From: Herbaspirillum sp. ASV7
GTDB taxonomy: Bacteria; Pseudomonadota; Gammaproteobacteria; Burkholderiales; Burkholderiaceae_D
DNA: 64,000 bases
NCBI RefSeq assembly: GCF_016429215.1
Contig: NZ_JAELUH010000001.1
Span: 62,001-126,000 of the forward strand
Direction: 5' to 3'
Shown: positions 25,059 to 32,447 of the stretch, piece by piece
Layout of the letters: each line of letters opens with the position of its first letter
Numbering within the stretch: position 1 is the first letter of the stretch
Made by a program: the position numbers and the translations under genes
The notes under the pieces: model-generated
Told to the model about the DNA's origin: nothing
The model's database searches: none
The model's input: only the letters and a program-made list of their open reading frames with translations

Positions 25059-27422
25059 TTACATATCGACCTGGGCGCTGAGGAACATGGTGCGCGGCTT
25101 GCCGGCCCAGGCGCCGTTGATGTCGGCGTCGCCAGCGGCCCAGTAGCGCTTGTCGAGCAGGTTCTGCACGGTCAGGCCGAAGGTGGTCTTGTAGCCGCCG
25201 ATGCGGGTGGCATAGCGCGCGCCGGTATCGAAGCGGGTGTAGCCACCCATCCATGCCGTGTTCTGCGTATTGAGCGCACGCCGGCCGACGTAGTACAGGC
25301 CACCGTTGAGGCCGAGGCCCTCGATGGCCGCGACGCGGTAATCGAGGAACACGCTGCCTTGCAGCTTGGGGACATCGGCGATCTGCTTGCCGGCCACGCT
25401 CGGATCGGCCGGGTTGTCGGCCTTGGTCTGCAGATAGGCCAGGCCGGTCACCACCGACAGTTGCTTGTTGATACGACCATTGGCCGTCAGCTCGACGCCG
25501 GTATGGCGCTGCACGCCACCCTGCACGGTGAAGCGGTCGGCGTTGACATACTGCAGAGTCTTCTCCAGGCGGAACACCGCACCGGTGAGCATCAACTCCG
25601 GCGTGAGGCCGTACTTGACGCCGGTTTCATATTGCTTGGTCTTCAGCGGCGGCAGATTCTCGCCGGCGTTGTTGGTGTCGTAGCCGGCCGGACCCGGCTG
25701 CTCGAAGCCTTCCGCATAGCTGAGATAGGTCGACAGGTTCGGCAGGATCTTGAAGGTCACCGCCGCCGAGGGCGCATTGATGCTGGCGCTCTGCGAGGTG
25801 TTCTTGCCTGAGGCCGGCATGCTGTCGTTCTTGTAGCGGACGTGGCGCAGTCCCAGCATCAGGTCCCAACGATCCGACAGCGACATCAGGTCGCTGATGA
25901 AGACGCTGGGCTGATAGTTCTTCGACACGTTGTGATTGGGATAGCTCAGGTTGGACGGTGCCGACGTGTAGACCGGGTTGTAGATGTTGCCTACCGTATC
26001 GGTCAGCACCGTGAACCCCGACTCGATGGCCTGGAAGTTGCGGGTGGAGAAACCGGTCACCAATTGGTGCTTCACGCCCATCGTGGCGAAATCGCCCGAC
26101 ACGTAGGTATCGGTCGAGATCACGCGAAAGCTCTGGTTGGGGTTGTAGTAGATGTCGCCCGACAAGATGTTGCCGTTGGCCGCGACGTTGTACACGTCAG
26201 GGAATGCCGCCACGCGGCCGTTGTAGGACTGTGCGGCACGCGTGGTCAGCTTCCAGCTGTCGTTGATGCGGTATTGCAGGTCGGCGCCGATGTTGAAGGT
26301 CCGTGTCTCATATTGCAGCCAGGGCTGGCCCAGCAGCGTGCGCGGATCGATGCTGCTGATGGAGGGCAACTGGCCGTTGAGATTGGGGCCGATCGAGGGT
26401 TGCGCCGCGATCTTGCGCTCCTGGTAGTCGAAGTTGGCGCGCACCAGCAAATCGGGATTGACGGCCCAGTCGAAGGCGCCGCTGACGAAGTCGCGCGAGG
26501 TGTCGCCGTTGTGATGGAAATCGCCATTGCGTTCGCGCGCGACGTTGAAGCGGTAACCGAAGCGGCCATCGTCCAGCGGGCCGCCGGTATCGAGCGCGAC
26601 ATAGGTACCGCCGTTATCACGCAGCGAGGTCTTGATGCTGGTGAAGCGGTCCTTGGTCGGGCGCTTGATGGCGTAGTTGATCGTGCCGCCCGGAGAGTTG
26701 ATGCCGTAGAGGAAACCCGACGGGCCTTTCAGGAGATCGATCTGCTCGATGTTCTCCAGCGGGATCTCATAGTAGGGCGCCACCGACAGACCATCGCGTC
26801 GCACGGTATTGGTCCAGTCGGAAAAGAAACCGCGGATACGTACCATTTCATAGGCACCGGCCTGCGTCGCATCCTGCACCGACGGATCGTTCTTGAGCAC
26901 ATCCATCATCGTGCGGGACTCTTGCGCATCGATCAGTTCGCTGGAGTACGACTGCACCGAAAAGGGCAGCTCCTCCGGCTTCTTGTAGCCGAGCGCGCCC
27001 ACGTTGACGCCGTCGGTGGCGTACAACGAAGGACGCGAGCTGCTCACGCCGACATCCGGCAAGCGATCCGCCACCGCGCTCTTGCCACTGGTGATGGCAT
27101 AGCCACCGGCAGCGGTGGGATGCACTTCCAGGCCGCTCTGGCCCAGCAGGCGCTGCAGTGCCTCGTCAACGGTCAGCAAACCCTTGATGGCTGGCGCCTG
27201 GCGCTTTTCGGCGATATCGGTGGAAAACACGATGGGCTTGCCCGACTGCCGCGCCAGCGAGCGCAGGGCATTGTCCAGGCGCTGCGCCGGGATATCCAGT
27301 TCCACCTGCATGGATTGGCCCCAGGCCAGCGCGGCCAGCGACATCCCTACCGCGAGCAAGGAGGATCTGAGCTTGAAGGTACGACGAGAAAAGCGGCCTG
27401 CCCCTGGGATGGAACCACGCAT
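25059..27422 (-). CDS. TonB-dependent siderophore receptor with STN signalling domain
   Basis: This 787-residue outer-membrane receptor has a signal peptide (about 1-36), then a secretin/TonB N-terminal (STN) signalling domain (about 38-110: VELDIPAQRLDNALRSLARQSGKPIVFS...), a TonB-box region, a plug (about 140-270, with GPSGFLYGINSPGGTINYAIKRP) and a C-terminal barrel ending in Met (AQVDM). The STN domain marks it as a cell-surface-signalling receptor that contacts a FecR-type protein. The adjacent sigma/anti-sigma fusion is the obvious partner. Its Shine-Dalgarno (AGGAGT) is part of a hairpin (27428-27460). It probably imports the ferric form of the product made by the downstream genes. Confidence 0.93.
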   Translation of the reverse strand: MRGSIPGAGRFSRRTFKLRSSLLAVGMSLAALAWGQSMQVELDIPAQRLDNALRSLARQSGKPIVFSTDIAEKRQAPAIKGLLTVDEALQRLLGQSGLEVHPTAAGGYAITSGKSAVADRLPDVGVSSSRPSLYATDGVNVGALGYKKPEELPFSVQSYSSELIDAQESRTMMDVLKNDPSVQDATQAGAYEMVRIRGFFSDWTNTVRRDGLSVAPYYEIPLENIEQIDLLKGPSGFLYGINSPGGTINYAIKRPTKDRFTSIKTSLRDNGGTYVALDTGGPLDDGRFGYRFNVARERNGDFHHNGDTSRDFVSGAFDWAVNPDLLVRANFDYQERKIAAQPSIGPNLNGQLPSISSIDPRTLLGQPWLQYETRTFNIGADLQYRINDSWKLTTRAAQSYNGRVAAFPDVYNVAANGNILSGDIYYNPNQSFRVISTDTYVSGDFATMGVKHQLVTGFSTRNFQAIESGFTVLTDTVGNIYNPVYTSAPSNLSYPNHNVSKNYQPSVFISDLMSLSDRWDLMLGLRHVRYKNDSMPASGKNTSQSASINAPSAAVTFKILPNLSTYLSYAEGFEQPGPAGYDTNNAGENLPPLKTKQYETGVKYGLTPELMLTGAVFRLEKTLQYVNADRFTVQGGVQRHTGVELTANGRINKQLSVVTGLAYLQTKADNPADPSVAGKQIADVPKLQGSVFLDYRVAAIEGLGLNGGLYYVGRRALNTQNTAWMGGYTRFDTGARYATRIGGYKTTFGLTVQNLLDKRYWAAGDADINGAWAGKPRTMFLSAQVDM

Positions 27423-27427
27423 GAGTC

Positions 27428-27460
27428 ACTCCTATAAAAATGAATGTTGTTTATAGGAGT
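27428..27460 (-). promoter_or_regulatory. Hairpin that would hide the receptor ribosome binding site
   Basis: On the transcribed (minus) strand ACTCCTATAAA (27460-27450) pairs perfectly with TTTATAGGAGT (27438-27428), with an 11-nt loop. The 3' arm contains AGGAGT, the Shine-Dalgarno of the receptor gene, which begins 5 nt later. Folding would block ribosome access, so translation may be controlled by temperature, an RNA-binding protein, an antisense RNA, or translation of upstream sequence. Confidence 0.55.
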
Positions 27461-27488
27461 TACCGAAATCAGTTCGGCTTTTGGGAAC

Positions 27489-27517
27489 CTCTAAATAAAA
27501 ATTATTTTTATTTGGAG
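27489..27517. repeat. AT-rich 29-bp palindrome at the end of the fusion gene
   Basis: Two 14-bp arms (CTCTAAATAAAAAT / ATTTTTATTTGGAG, one mismatch) flank a single central T. The element covers the fusion gene stop codon (27508-27510) and ends 67 bp before the receptor start. It could be a protein operator (it has Fur-like A/T composition) or a weak terminator/attenuator between the two genes. Confidence 0.45.
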
Positions 27518-28842
27518 AAATTCCCGCCCGGAATCGCATTGGCGGAGATGACAACGCCATGCACGCCGCGCTTGACCGTCACCGGCAGGATGGTGGGCAG
27601 CTCGCGCAGCAGATCATCCACGTCCTTGATGTCATACTCGCCCGACAGACGCAGCGCACCGACGCGCGCATCCGACAGCAGCACGGGTTGAACCAGGTAA
27701 CGCTGCATCTCGCGCACCGCCTCGCGCAGTGGCGTACCGTTGAAGTAGAACTTGCCGCGCCGCCATGCGCCGCTCTGGTCGGCGTCCAGATCGGGCAGAC
27801 GCTGCAGCTGCCCGCCGCTGGAGTGCAGCACCTGATTGGCCAGCAGCAGCTGTGCCTGCCCCTGGTCGCTGCGCACTTCGACGGCGCCCTGTTGAACGCT
27901 CACGCGCGCGCCGTCTTCCAGGTTGCGTACATCGAACACGGTGCCGATATCGGTGACCGTGGTTCGGTTGGCCTGGACCACGAAAGAGCGATAGGTATGG
28001 GCCACGTCGAACCCTGCCTCGCCGCGCAGCAAGGTCATCCGGCGCGAGAACAAGCGCGATTCGACGCGTACTTCGCTATCGGTATTGAGGTAGATGCGAC
28101 TGCCATCGGCCATGGAGATGGTGGAGGTCTCGCCCACGCCCGTGGTGACCTGGCGCGTGTCATAGGCTGGATCGACCAGCCACGCCGTCCCGGCACACAG
28201 CAGCAACATCGCGGTCATGGTAGCGATGCGACGAACCGTGCGGCGCTTCGCCGCCCCGTGCGCAATGACTGCCGGGGACGGCAAGCGCGCGGCCAATGGC
28301 TGGTGCAGCGCGACACCGTCCATGTCCTCCTGCGCGCCGGACCACAATGGGCGGATCGCCGACATCGCCCGCTCCATATGCTTGACCACCATCTTGCGCG
28401 AGATGCCCAGGGTCGTCGCCACCTCGTCTTGCGAGAGGTCTTCCAGCTTGTGCAACACGAAGACTTCGCGGCAGCGCGGCGGCAGGGCACGGATGACGTT
28501 CTCGAGCGCATCGACCAGTTGCTTGCCACGCAAGACCTGCTCGCCATCGACGTGATGCAGGCCGATCTCGGGCAAGGCATCCACCGATTCCTGCCACTGG
28601 TTGCGGCTGTTGGTCGCGCGCTGCAGATCGATGGCCTTGCAGGTCGAGATGTGTTTGAGCAGCGCCAGCGGTCTGCCCTCTTGTTCCCGGGGGCGGGCAT
28701 TGACTACATGCACATACACCTCGTGGACCACCTCGTGCGCAAAGTTCTTGTCACCAAAACGCCGGCGCACATGATCGACCAGTTCGTCGTAGTGGCACAT
28801 CAGGGCATCCAGCAGAGGCAAATTCTGAGAGTCTTCGCGCAT
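27508..28842 (-). CDS. Hybrid ECF sigma factor / FecR-like anti-sigma protein (IutY-like)
   Basis: One uninterrupted 444-residue reading frame joins two normally separate proteins. Residues about 10-75 are sigma region 2, and about 112-165 are sigma region 4 with the HTH LSQDEVATTLGISRKMVVKHMERAM (FecI group). A short linker follows, then one transmembrane helix (about 205-223), a periplasmic FecR domain (about 235-330: GETSTISMADGSRIYLNTDSEV) and a C-terminal STN-like part (about 365-440). The N-terminal cytoplasmic anti-sigma domain of ordinary FecR (DUF4880) has no room and is absent. The known parallel is Pseudomonas putida IutY, whose sigma part is released by regulated proteolysis after receptor signalling. 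The start ATG lacks a strong Shine-Dalgarno. Confidence 0.9.
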   Translation of the reverse strand: MREDSQNLPLLDALMCHYDELVDHVRRRFGDKNFAHEVVHEVYVHVVNARPREQEGRPLALLKHISTCKAIDLQRATNSRNQWQESVDALPEIGLHHVDGEQVLRGKQLVDALENVIRALPPRCREVFVLHKLEDLSQDEVATTLGISRKMVVKHMERAMSAIRPLWSGAQEDMDGVALHQPLAARLPSPAVIAHGAAKRRTVRRIATMTAMLLLCAGTAWLVDPAYDTRQVTTGVGETSTISMADGSRIYLNTDSEVRVESRLFSRRMTLLRGEAGFDVAHTYRSFVVQANRTTVTDIGTVFDVRNLEDGARVSVQQGAVEVRSDQGQAQLLLANQVLHSSGGQLQRLPDLDADQSGAWRRGKFYFNGTPLREAVREMQRYLVQPVLLSDARVGALRLSGEYDIKDVDDLLRELPTILPVTVKRGVHGVVISANAIPGGNFSK

Positions 28843-28874
28843 ACCGTCGACGTTGAGGGAAGAGGGAGCGGCAA

Positions 28875-28902
28875 ATTATAGATGATAATGATTTTTATTT
28901 GA
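28875..28902 (-). promoter_or_regulatory. Promoter -10 with overlapping Fur-like box
   Basis: A perfect -10 TATAAT (28880-28875, minus strand) lies 33-38 bp before the fusion gene start. Directly upstream, plus-strand GATAATGATTTTTATTTGA (28884-28902) matches the 19-bp Fur consensus at 13 positions, with the left half GATAATGAT perfect. The box fills the -35/-10 spacer, the usual place for Fur repression. No good -35 is visible. Confidence 0.6.
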
Positions 28903-28983
28903 TATTTTATTGGGGAGGGTGGCATCGCGACATTTCTGATGCCGGCAGTACCCTTTTTCTTGAGGAGCCTATATAATCGCTCC

Positions 28984-29079
28984 CTCTTCGGAATTCGGCA
29001 GGCCAGCCAGGCAGAAAAAACCGCCCCCCGACCGAACCAGAACACCCGAAAAAGGCCCTCGCTAGCGAGGGCCTTTTTT
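28984..29079 (+). ncRNA. Candidate small RNA with intrinsic terminator
   Basis: A -10-like TATAAT (28972-28977, within TATATAAT) is followed, after about 95 nt without a plausible start codon and ribosome site, by the terminator at 29054-29079. No -35 with normal spacing is visible. The region could be a free-standing sRNA of about 95 nt, or the promoter-leader-terminator shell of a lost tRNA or small gene. Its position beside the iron-regulated locus makes a regulatory role worth testing. Confidence 0.35.
29054..29079. terminator. Bidirectional Rho-independent terminator
   Basis: GGCCCTCGC-TA-GCGAGGGCC forms a perfect stem flanked by AAAAA on the left and TTTTTT on the right, so it can work in both directions. 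No protein gene ends here on the plus strand. On the minus strand it would end transcripts of the LysR gene at 29257-30183. Confidence 0.88.
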
Positions 29080-29142
29080 ATGGGCTGCGATTTTGCAAAC
29101 AATTTACGCAACGCCGCCAGAACCCCTGTCATTACGGGAAAC

Positions 29143-29177
29143 TTATCCCCGATTTGTGTGCATAAATTTGTGGATAA
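29143..29177. other. Inverted pair of DnaA-box-like sequences
   Basis: TGTGGATAA (29169-29177) is a perfect DnaA box on the reverse strand. TTATCCCCG (29143-29151) matches 7 of 9 positions on the forward strand. Two boxes and no AT-rich unwinding region are too little to call an origin; they may titrate DnaA or bind it as a regulator. Confidence 0.3.
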
Positions 29178-29256
29178 GTCATTTCCCCAAGGCGCAAGTG
29201 GCACATCGGCGCGCCCTCCCAATAAACCGCACAAAAAATAGGCAGCGCGGCAATGC

Positions 29257-30183
29257 TCAGCGCGCCTGCGCCGGCGTCCTCCTGCCCTTGTCGACGATCA
29301 GATCCCGCAGCGCCTGGGCCAGCGTAGCCGCCGCCGGGTTCAGTACCCGCCCCTTCAGGCTGATCAGTCCCATGGCCCGGCTCAGGGCCGGGCTGGCCAA
29401 CGGGCGCGCCACGATGCCCTGGTAGGGCGCGTTGCGCAGCGCCAGCTCCGGCAGCAGGGCCACGCCCAGACCGGCGGCGACCAGGCTGATGGCGCCGGCC
29501 ACGTGGTTGGTCTCGTACTGGATCACCGGGCGCTGGGGTACGCGGGCGAAGGCATTGTCGATCAGGCTGCGGTTACCGCTGCTGGACGATACCGAGACCA
29601 GCTTTTCCCCGGCCAGCGATTTCCAGTTCAGGGTGGCATGCACCGCCAGTGGATGATGGGCCGGCATGACGGCCAGGTAGCGCTCGCGGGTCAGTTCCTC
29701 GAAATCGATCTCGGCTTCCTGTGCGCCGATGAAGTTCACGCCGAAGTCCGCCTCGCCCTTGCGCACGCTTTCCAGCACGTCAGCCGCGCTCTCGTCGATG
29801 ATGCGTACCCGCACGTTGGGATGGCTGCGTGCATAGGGCTTCAATGCCAGCGGCAACAGGTTGTTGGCCACCGAGGGCACGCAGGCCACCGTCACATGCT
29901 GGCGCCGCTGCGCCATGCCCTGCTCCACGCTCCTGACCGCCAGCTCCAGTTCTTCCATCACCGCCTGGGCGTGGACCAGGAACAGTTCGCCCGCCGGGGT
30001 CAGCGAAACACGCCGCGTGGTGCGGTCGAACAGGCGCTCCTGCAGCGCCTGCTCCAGGTTCTCGATGCGCCGGCTCAGTGCCGGCTGGGTGATGAACAGG
30101 CCCTCAGCCGCCGCCCGGAAGCTGGACTGGCGTGCCACGGCGATGAAGGCCTGCAATTCGGCGGTCTCGATATTGATGCGCAT
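29257..30183 (-). CDS. LysR-family transcriptional regulator
   Basis: This 308-residue LysR protein has a canonical HTH (ELQAFIAVARQSSFRAAAEGLFITQPALSRRIENLEQALQERLFDRTTR) and an effector domain from about residue 95. It is divergent from the ModA-like and MHS transporter genes with a 107-bp gap, so it most likely controls them. Effector-domain features (NHVAGAISLVAAGLGVALLPELAL) are the usual inducer-binding segment. The inducer is probably the carboxylate carried by the MHS transporter. Confidence 0.88.
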   Translation of the reverse strand: MRINIETAELQAFIAVARQSSFRAAAEGLFITQPALSRRIENLEQALQERLFDRTTRRVSLTPAGELFLVHAQAVMEELELAVRSVEQGMAQRRQHVTVACVPSVANNLLPLALKPYARSHPNVRVRIIDESAADVLESVRKGEADFGVNFIGAQEAEIDFEELTRERYLAVMPAHHPLAVHATLNWKSLAGEKLVSVSSSSGNRSLIDNAFARVPQRPVIQYETNHVAGAISLVAAGLGVALLPELALRNAPYQGIVARPLASPALSRAMGLISLKGRVLNPAAATLAQALRDLIVDKGRRTPAQAR

Positions 30184-30290
30184 TTTTTATCAATCCCAAG
30201 ATTAAATGCAATTAACTTTTCAAAGGATACTCCGCAAACTGCCGGGTCTCATCCCACACCTCGAATTAAAAACGCCAACCGGAGATCCGC

Positions 30291-31079
30291 ATGAAAGGCA
30301 CCCTTACCCGTTCCCTCATCCAGCGCAGCGTGCTGGCCCTGCTCATCGGCGCCGCCAGCAGCCTGGCCGCCGCAGCCGATATCCACGTGGTCAGCTCGGG
30401 CGGTTTTGCCGCCGCCTACAAGGCACTGGCCCCGGACTTCGAAAAAAAGACCGGCCACAAGCTCATTTCCGGCTGGGGCCCGTCCATGGGCGAAACCCCG
30501 CAGGCCATCCCCAACCGTCTCAAGCGCGGTGAACCTATCGACGTGATGATCATGGTCGGTGACTCTCTGGACAAGCTGGTGGCCGAGGGCAAGGTATCCC
30601 GCTCCGAGCACAAGCTGCTGGCCCTCTCGCGCATCGGCCTGGCGGTCAAGGCCGGCGCGCCAAGGCCTGATATCTCCACGTTGGACGCCTTCAAGCGCAC
30701 GCTGCTGACGGCGCATTCGGTGGTCTATTCGGATAGCGCCAGCGGCGTGTTCCTCTCCACCAAGCTGTTCAAGCGCCTGGGCATCGACCAGCAGATGGCT
30801 TACAAGGGCCGCATGATCCCGGCCGAGCCGGTGGGTGAAGTGGTGGCGCGCGGCGAGGCCGAAGTCGGCCTGCAGCAGATCTCCGAGCTCAAGCCGGTCA
30901 AGGGCATCGACATCATCGGCCCCATCCCCGAAAGCGCACAGCAGCTGACGCCCTTCTCGGTGGGCGTGGTGGTCGGCACCAAGGAGCCGCAGGCCGCCAA
31001 GGAACTGCTGGATTACCTGGCCTCGCCAGAAGCCGAGGCGGCCATCAAGGCGTCCGGCCTGGATCCGGCGCCGCGCTGA
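30291..31079 (+). CDS. Periplasmic ModA-like substrate-binding protein
   Basis: The 262-residue exported protein has a signal peptide (about 1-28, cleavage near AAA-D) and the bacterial extracellular solute-binding fold of the molybdate-binding (ModA) group: IHVVSSGGFAAAYKALAPDFEKKTG, DVMIMVGDSLDKLVAEG, SDSASGVFLS and VGLQQISELKPV. No ABC permease or ATPase is nearby. Instead it is paired with an MHS-type MFS carrier, so it may act as a sensor or capture protein for an organic acid rather than for molybdate. GGAG precedes the ATG. Confidence 0.75.
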   Translation: MKGTLTRSLIQRSVLALLIGAASSLAAAADIHVVSSGGFAAAYKALAPDFEKKTGHKLISGWGPSMGETPQAIPNRLKRGEPIDVMIMVGDSLDKLVAEGKVSRSEHKLLALSRIGLAVKAGAPRPDISTLDAFKRTLLTAHSVVYSDSASGVFLSTKLFKRLGIDQQMAYKGRMIPAEPVGEVVARGEAEVGLQQISELKPVKGIDIIGPIPESAQQLTPFSVGVVVGTKEPQAAKELLDYLASPEAEAAIKASGLDPAPR

Positions 31080-31127
31080 TCGACGGCTGATCCAGCGCCG
31101 GAACAAAGAGAGAAGAGAGAGACTGAC

Positions 31128-32447
31128 ATGACCACAAAGACAACAACCACAACGACAACAGGCGCCCGACACTCCAAGCTGTCCACCGTCCTGCGGGTGA
31201 CCAGCGGCAATTTCCTGGAGATGTTCGACTTCTTCCTGTATGGCTTCTATGCCAGCTACATCTCGAAGACCTTCTTCCCCTCGGACAACGAGTTCGTCTC
31301 GCTAATCCTGACCTTCGGCACCTTCGGTGCGGGCTTCCTGATGCGTCCCCTGGGCGCCATCGTCCTGGGCAGCTACATCGACCGCATCGGCCGACGCAAG
31401 GGGCTCATCGTGACGCTGGCCATCATGGCCATCGGCACACTGCTGATCGCCTTCGTGCCGGGCTACGCCACCATCGGCGTGGCCGCACCCATCCTGGTGC
31501 TGACCGGACGGCTGCTGCAAGGTTTTTCGGCGGGGGTGGAACTGGGTGGCGTGTCGGTCTATCTGGCCGAAATGGCCACGCCCGGCAACAAGGGCTTTTA
31601 CGTCAGCTGGCAGTCCGCCAGCCAGCAGGCGGCCATCATGGCCTCGGCCCTGATCGGCTATCTGGTCAGCCAGTGGCTGGCACCGGCGCAGATCAGCGAC
31701 TGGGGCTGGCGCATCCCCTTCTTCATCGGCTGCCTGATCGTACCGGCCATCTTCGTCATCCGCCGTTCGCTGCAGGAGACCGAGGAATTCCTGGCTCGCA
31801 AGCACCATCCGCGCTTCGGTGAAATCATGGCCTCCATCGCACAGAACTGGAAGATCGTGGTGGCCGGCATGATGATGGTGGTGATGACGACCGTGTCCTT
31901 CTATCTCATCACGGTCTACACCCCGACCTTCGGCAAGAACGTGCTCAAGCTGTCATCCTCGGACAGCCTCATCGTCACCTTCTGCGTGGGCCTGTCCAAC
32001 TTCTGCTGGTTGCCCATCATGGGCGCGCTGTCGGATCGCGTCGGGCGCCGCCCGGTGCTGGTGGCCTTCACGCTGCTGACCCTGCTGACCGCCTACCCGA
32101 TCATGTCGTGGCTGGTCTCGGACATCAGCTTCAAGAACCTGCTCATCACCGAACTGTGGCTGTCCTTCCTCTACGCCAGCTACAACGGCGCGGCCGTGGT
32201 GGCGCTCACCGAGGTGATGCCGGCGCATGTGCGCACGGTCGGGTTCTCGCTGGCCTACAGCCTGGCTACCGCCATCTTCGGCGGTTTCACGCCGCTGGTC
32301 TCGACCTGGCTGATCGAGACCTCCGGTGACAAGGCGGCACCGGGTTACTGGATGAGCTTTGCCGCCCTCTGCGGGCTGATCGCCACGCTGGTGCTGTATC
32401 GCGGCAAGACGGCGACCGCCTCCTCATCGTCCACCTCGGCGGCCTGA
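31128..32447 (+). CDS. MFS transporter, metabolite:H+ symporter family (citrate/tricarballylate-like)
   Basis: The 439-residue inner-membrane symporter has MHS-family signatures: [24 protein letters not shown], the loop 2-3 motif [54 protein letters not shown], and the second-half loop [13 protein letters not shown]. It most resembles CitA/TcuC-type carriers of citrate, aconitate or tricarballylate. A run of Thr codons follows the start Met. Its last 103 bp overlap, antisense, the end of the chemoreceptor gene. It is co-transcribed with the ModA-like gene 48 bp upstream. Confidence 0.87.
   Translation: MTTKTTTTTTTGARHSKLSTVLRVTSGNFLEMFDFFLYGFYASYISKTFFPSDNEFVSLILTFGTFGAGFLMRPLGAIVLGSYIDRIGRRKGLIVTLAIMAIGTLLIAFVPGYATIGVAAPILVLTGRLLQGFSAGVELGGVSVYLAEMATPGNKGFYVSWQSASQQAAIMASALIGYLVSQWLAPAQISDWGWRIPFFIGCLIVPAIFVIRRSLQETEEFLARKHHPRFGEIMASIAQNWKIVVAGMMMVVMTTVSFYLITVYTPTFGKNVLKLSSSDSLIVTFCVGLSNFCWLPIMGALSDRVGRRPVLVAFTLLTLLTAYPIMSWLVSDISFKNLLITELWLSFLYASYNGAAVVALTEVMPAHVRTVGFSLAYSLATAIFGGFTPLVSTWLIETSGDKAAPGYWMSFAALCGLIATLVLYRGKTATASSSSTSAA

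Larger units (their letters stand above)
28843..29256. other. Intergenic region with regulatory RNA-like elements
   Basis: These 414 bp carry no supported protein gene. They contain the Fur-box promoter of the fusion gene (left), a plus-strand TATATAAT box (28970s) followed by about 95 nt ending in a perfect terminator (possible small RNA), and an inverted pair of DnaA-like boxes (29143-29177) before the convergent end of a LysR gene. Confidence 0.6.

Noticed and set aside
17306-28842. Genomic island inserted at tRNA-Leu carrying the Dap locus
   Set aside because: No integrase, transposase or second copy of the tRNA 3' end is visible in the window, and base composition is similar to the flanks.
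27508-28842. Sequencing frameshift joining two genes
   Set aside because: The frame is continuous, with a proper linker and membrane helix. The missing DUF4880 domain argues for a true hybrid rather than an accidental join, since an accidental join would keep that domain.
29143-29177. Chromosomal or plasmid replication origin
   Set aside because: Only two DnaA-like boxes occur, and there is no AT-rich unwinding element, iterons, rep or dnaA/parA gene nearby.
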